A stretch of DNA of 6,285 nt from Nitratifractor sp. (GTDB taxonomy: Bacteria; Campylobacterota; Campylobacteria; Campylobacterales; Sulfurovaceae). The translations under genes and the position numbers were made by a program. Positions 5,139 to 6,285 of the stretch are shown here, in pieces (within the stretch, counting starts at the first letter, position 1; each line of letters starts with the position of its first letter). The notes under the pieces were generated by a model. That model worked only from the letters and a program-made list of their open reading frames with translations, was not told where the DNA came from and made no database searches. The stretch lies in assembly GCA_015490055.1 (NCBI GenBank), contig WFYP01000218.1, forward strand, positions 1 to 6,285. The letters run 5' to 3'.

Positions 5139-6149
5139 TTATCTAAATGGAGGAGAGTATAAAAGTCCACCTTTGTTCCATAGTGCATTTAAACCTCTTT
5201 TGATTTTAAGAGGAGTATTAACACCTACGTTTCTCTCAAACATTTCACCATAGTTACCAACTTGCTTAATAGCATTTGCAAAACATCCAGGCTCTAGCCC
5301 AACATTTTTACACATTGTACCATCTTTACTTAGTAATCTTTGAATCTCAGGGTCTTTGCTAGACTTTGCCATTTCATCAACATTTTTACTAGTCACACCC
5401 TTCTCTTCTGCTGTAATTACTGCATTAAGAACCCACTTAGCAATGTTAAACCACTGGTCATCACCTTGTCTTACAGATGGTCCTAATGGCTCTTTAGAGA
5501 TAATATCTGGTAAAATTACATATTTACTAGGGTCTTTTGCCTTAGTTCTTTTTGCATATAATCCAGATTGGTCAGTTGTTAAAACATCGCATCTACCTGC
5601 AAAGAATGCATCATCAACTTGACTGTTTTGATCAAATGTAATTGCCTTATACTTCATACCATTAGTTTTAAAGTAATCTGCTAAGTTCATTTCTGTAGTT
5701 GTACCAGCTTGAATACAAACAGTTGCACCATTTAAATCTTTTGCACTCTTTACACCTAAAGATTTAGCTACCATAAAACCTTGACCATCGTAATAGTTTA
5801 CACCTGCAAAGTTAATACCTAAAGTTGTATCTCTAGTCTCTGTCCAAGTTGTGTTACGAGAAAGTACATCTATCTCTCCACTTTGAAGAGCTGTAAATCT
5901 CTCTTTTGCTGTTAGAGGAACATATTTAACTTTACTTGCATCCCCAAGTACTGCTGCTGCCATTGCACGACAATAATCAACATCTAAGCCTCTCCAAGTT
6001 CCTTTAGAATCTGCTTCTGCAAATCCTGGAAGTCCTGTACTGACACCACACTTTAACACACCCGCCTTTTTTACATCATCTAAAGTACCCGCTGTTGCCA
6101 ATGTTGCCACCATTGCTACTGCTGCTGAAAGTTTCAACAATCTTTTCAT
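5139..6149 (-). CDS. aapJ: General L-amino acid ABC transporter, periplasmic binding protein AapJ
   Basis: This periplasmic solute-binding protein of the amino-acid (SBP_bac_3) family delivers L-amino acids to AapQ-AapM. A Sec signal peptide covers residues 1-20: KRLLK, a hydrophobic core, then A-T-A with predicted cleavage before Gly21. The mature start, TLDDVKKAGVLKCGVSTGLPGF, and the block RFTALQSGEIDVLSRNTTWT (84-103) are typical of AapJ, as is the PLKIKRGLNALWNKGGLLYSPPFR-type end (from about 313). Mature Cys are at 34, 60, 145, 187, 280 and 289. Cys280 and Cys289 are close enough for a disulfide. Length (336) is normal. The ATG has AAGGAG (6155-6160) 5 nt upstream, the strongest Shine-Dalgarno site of the operon. 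It is first in the operon and separated from aapQ by a hairpin and a repeat element. Exact substrate preference cannot be read from the sequence. Confidence 0.95.
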   Translation of the reverse strand: MKRLLKLSAAVAMVATLATAGTLDDVKKAGVLKCGVSTGLPGFAEADSKGTWRGLDVDYCRAMAAAVLGDASKVKYVPLTAKERFTALQSGEIDVLSRNTTWTETRDTTLGINFAGVNYYDGQGFMVAKSLGVKSAKDLNGATVCIQAGTTTEMNLADYFKTNGMKYKAITFDQNSQVDDAFFAGRCDVLTTDQSGLYAKRTKAKDPSKYVILPDIISKEPLGPSVRQGDDQWFNIAKWVLNAVITAEEKGVTSKNVDEMAKSSKDPEIQRLLSKDGTMCKNVGLEPGCFANAIKQVGNYGEMFERNVGVNTPLKIKRGLNALWNKGGLLYSPPFR

Positions 6150-6167
6150 ACACTCTCCTTTTTATTT

Positions 6168-6195
6168 ATTGTATAATCAGTGTATATGAATATAC
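6168..6195 (-). promoter_or_regulatory. Possible aapJ promoter with an upstream palindrome
   Basis: On the - strand TATACAAT (6168-6175) is a plausible -10 region, giving a short leader before the Shine-Dalgarno site. Just upstream, GTATAT-GA-ATATAC (6182-6195 on the + strand) is a perfect 6-bp inverted repeat placed where a -35 box would be, so it may be an operator. The sequence is AT-rich and such palindromes arise by chance. No regulator is encoded nearby. Beyond it, 6196-6285 is AT-rich with nothing further recognised. Confidence 0.3.
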
Positions 6196-6285
6196 TTTAA
6201 GTATTACTTAAGATTATCATTTATTATAGTAAAAATCATCATTTAATGTATAGATTCAACACAATAAACAATGATTAACTAATAT

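Noticed and set aside
5071..5253. Open frame of 60 codons on the + strand
   Set aside because: It starts inside the end repeat of the mobile element, has no Shine-Dalgarno site and runs antisense through the aapJ 3' end and the hairpin. It is a chance frame.
5356..5622. Open frame of 88 codons on the + strand
   Set aside because: It is wholly antisense to aapJ, which is clearly the real gene, and has no recognisable motif or start signal.
6203..6250. Fur-box-like sequence upstream of aapJ on the - strand
   Set aside because: AATGATAATC matches one part of the Fur consensus, but only about 12 of 19 positions agree overall in AT-rich DNA, and an amino-acid importer is not an expected Fur target.

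Overview
The window is AT-rich bacterial DNA. The Shine-Dalgarno sites (AAGGAG about 6 nt before ATG), the TATAAT box with only T-rich sequence upstream instead of a clear -35 box, the A/T-biased codon use and the kinds of protein encoded all point to a Gram-negative bacterium. The best guess is a member of the Campylobacterota (Sulfurimonas/Sulfurovum/Arcobacter-like). This is an inference from style, not a phylogenetic result.

Layout. Positions 1-151 are the right part of a repeat element (copy A), cut by the window edge. A promoter-like region follows, then a two-gene + strand unit (287-1444). Its first gene encodes an acidic protein I do not recognise, and its second a small protein resembling the 'host attachment' / baeRF family. 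From 1445 to 1776 there is no intact gene. This stretch holds a hairpin directly after the second gene, the decayed C-terminal end of a VapC-type PIN-domain toxin (1480-1600, frameshifted, with a probable catalytic Asp replaced), and three more hairpins that probably end transcription from the two sides.

Positions 1777-6149 on the - strand hold a complete general L-amino-acid ABC uptake system of the AapJQMP type. In transcription order it runs: periplasmic binding protein (aapJ), then permeases aapQ and aapM, then ATPase aapP. AapJ should capture amino acids in the periplasm, AapQ-AapM should form the membrane channel, and AapP should power transport. aapQ, aapM and aapP are packed with a 1-nt overlap and a 2-nt gap. 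aapJ is set apart from aapQ by 349 nt.

Most of that 349-nt gap is a 237-bp element (4840-5076, copy B). It has perfect 16-bp terminal inverted repeats and, nested inside, two inverted copies of a 26-bp motif of the ATTCCC-N8-GGGAAT type (dRS3-like). It encodes nothing visible and looks like a MITE-type non-autonomous mobile repeat. Its right 138 bp are nearly identical to copy A, so two members of one repeat family lie in direct orientation about 4.9 kb apart, on either side of aapQMP, the two-gene unit and the toxin remnant. This repeat family and the VapC remnant are the most noteworthy items in the window. The transporter itself is ordinary.
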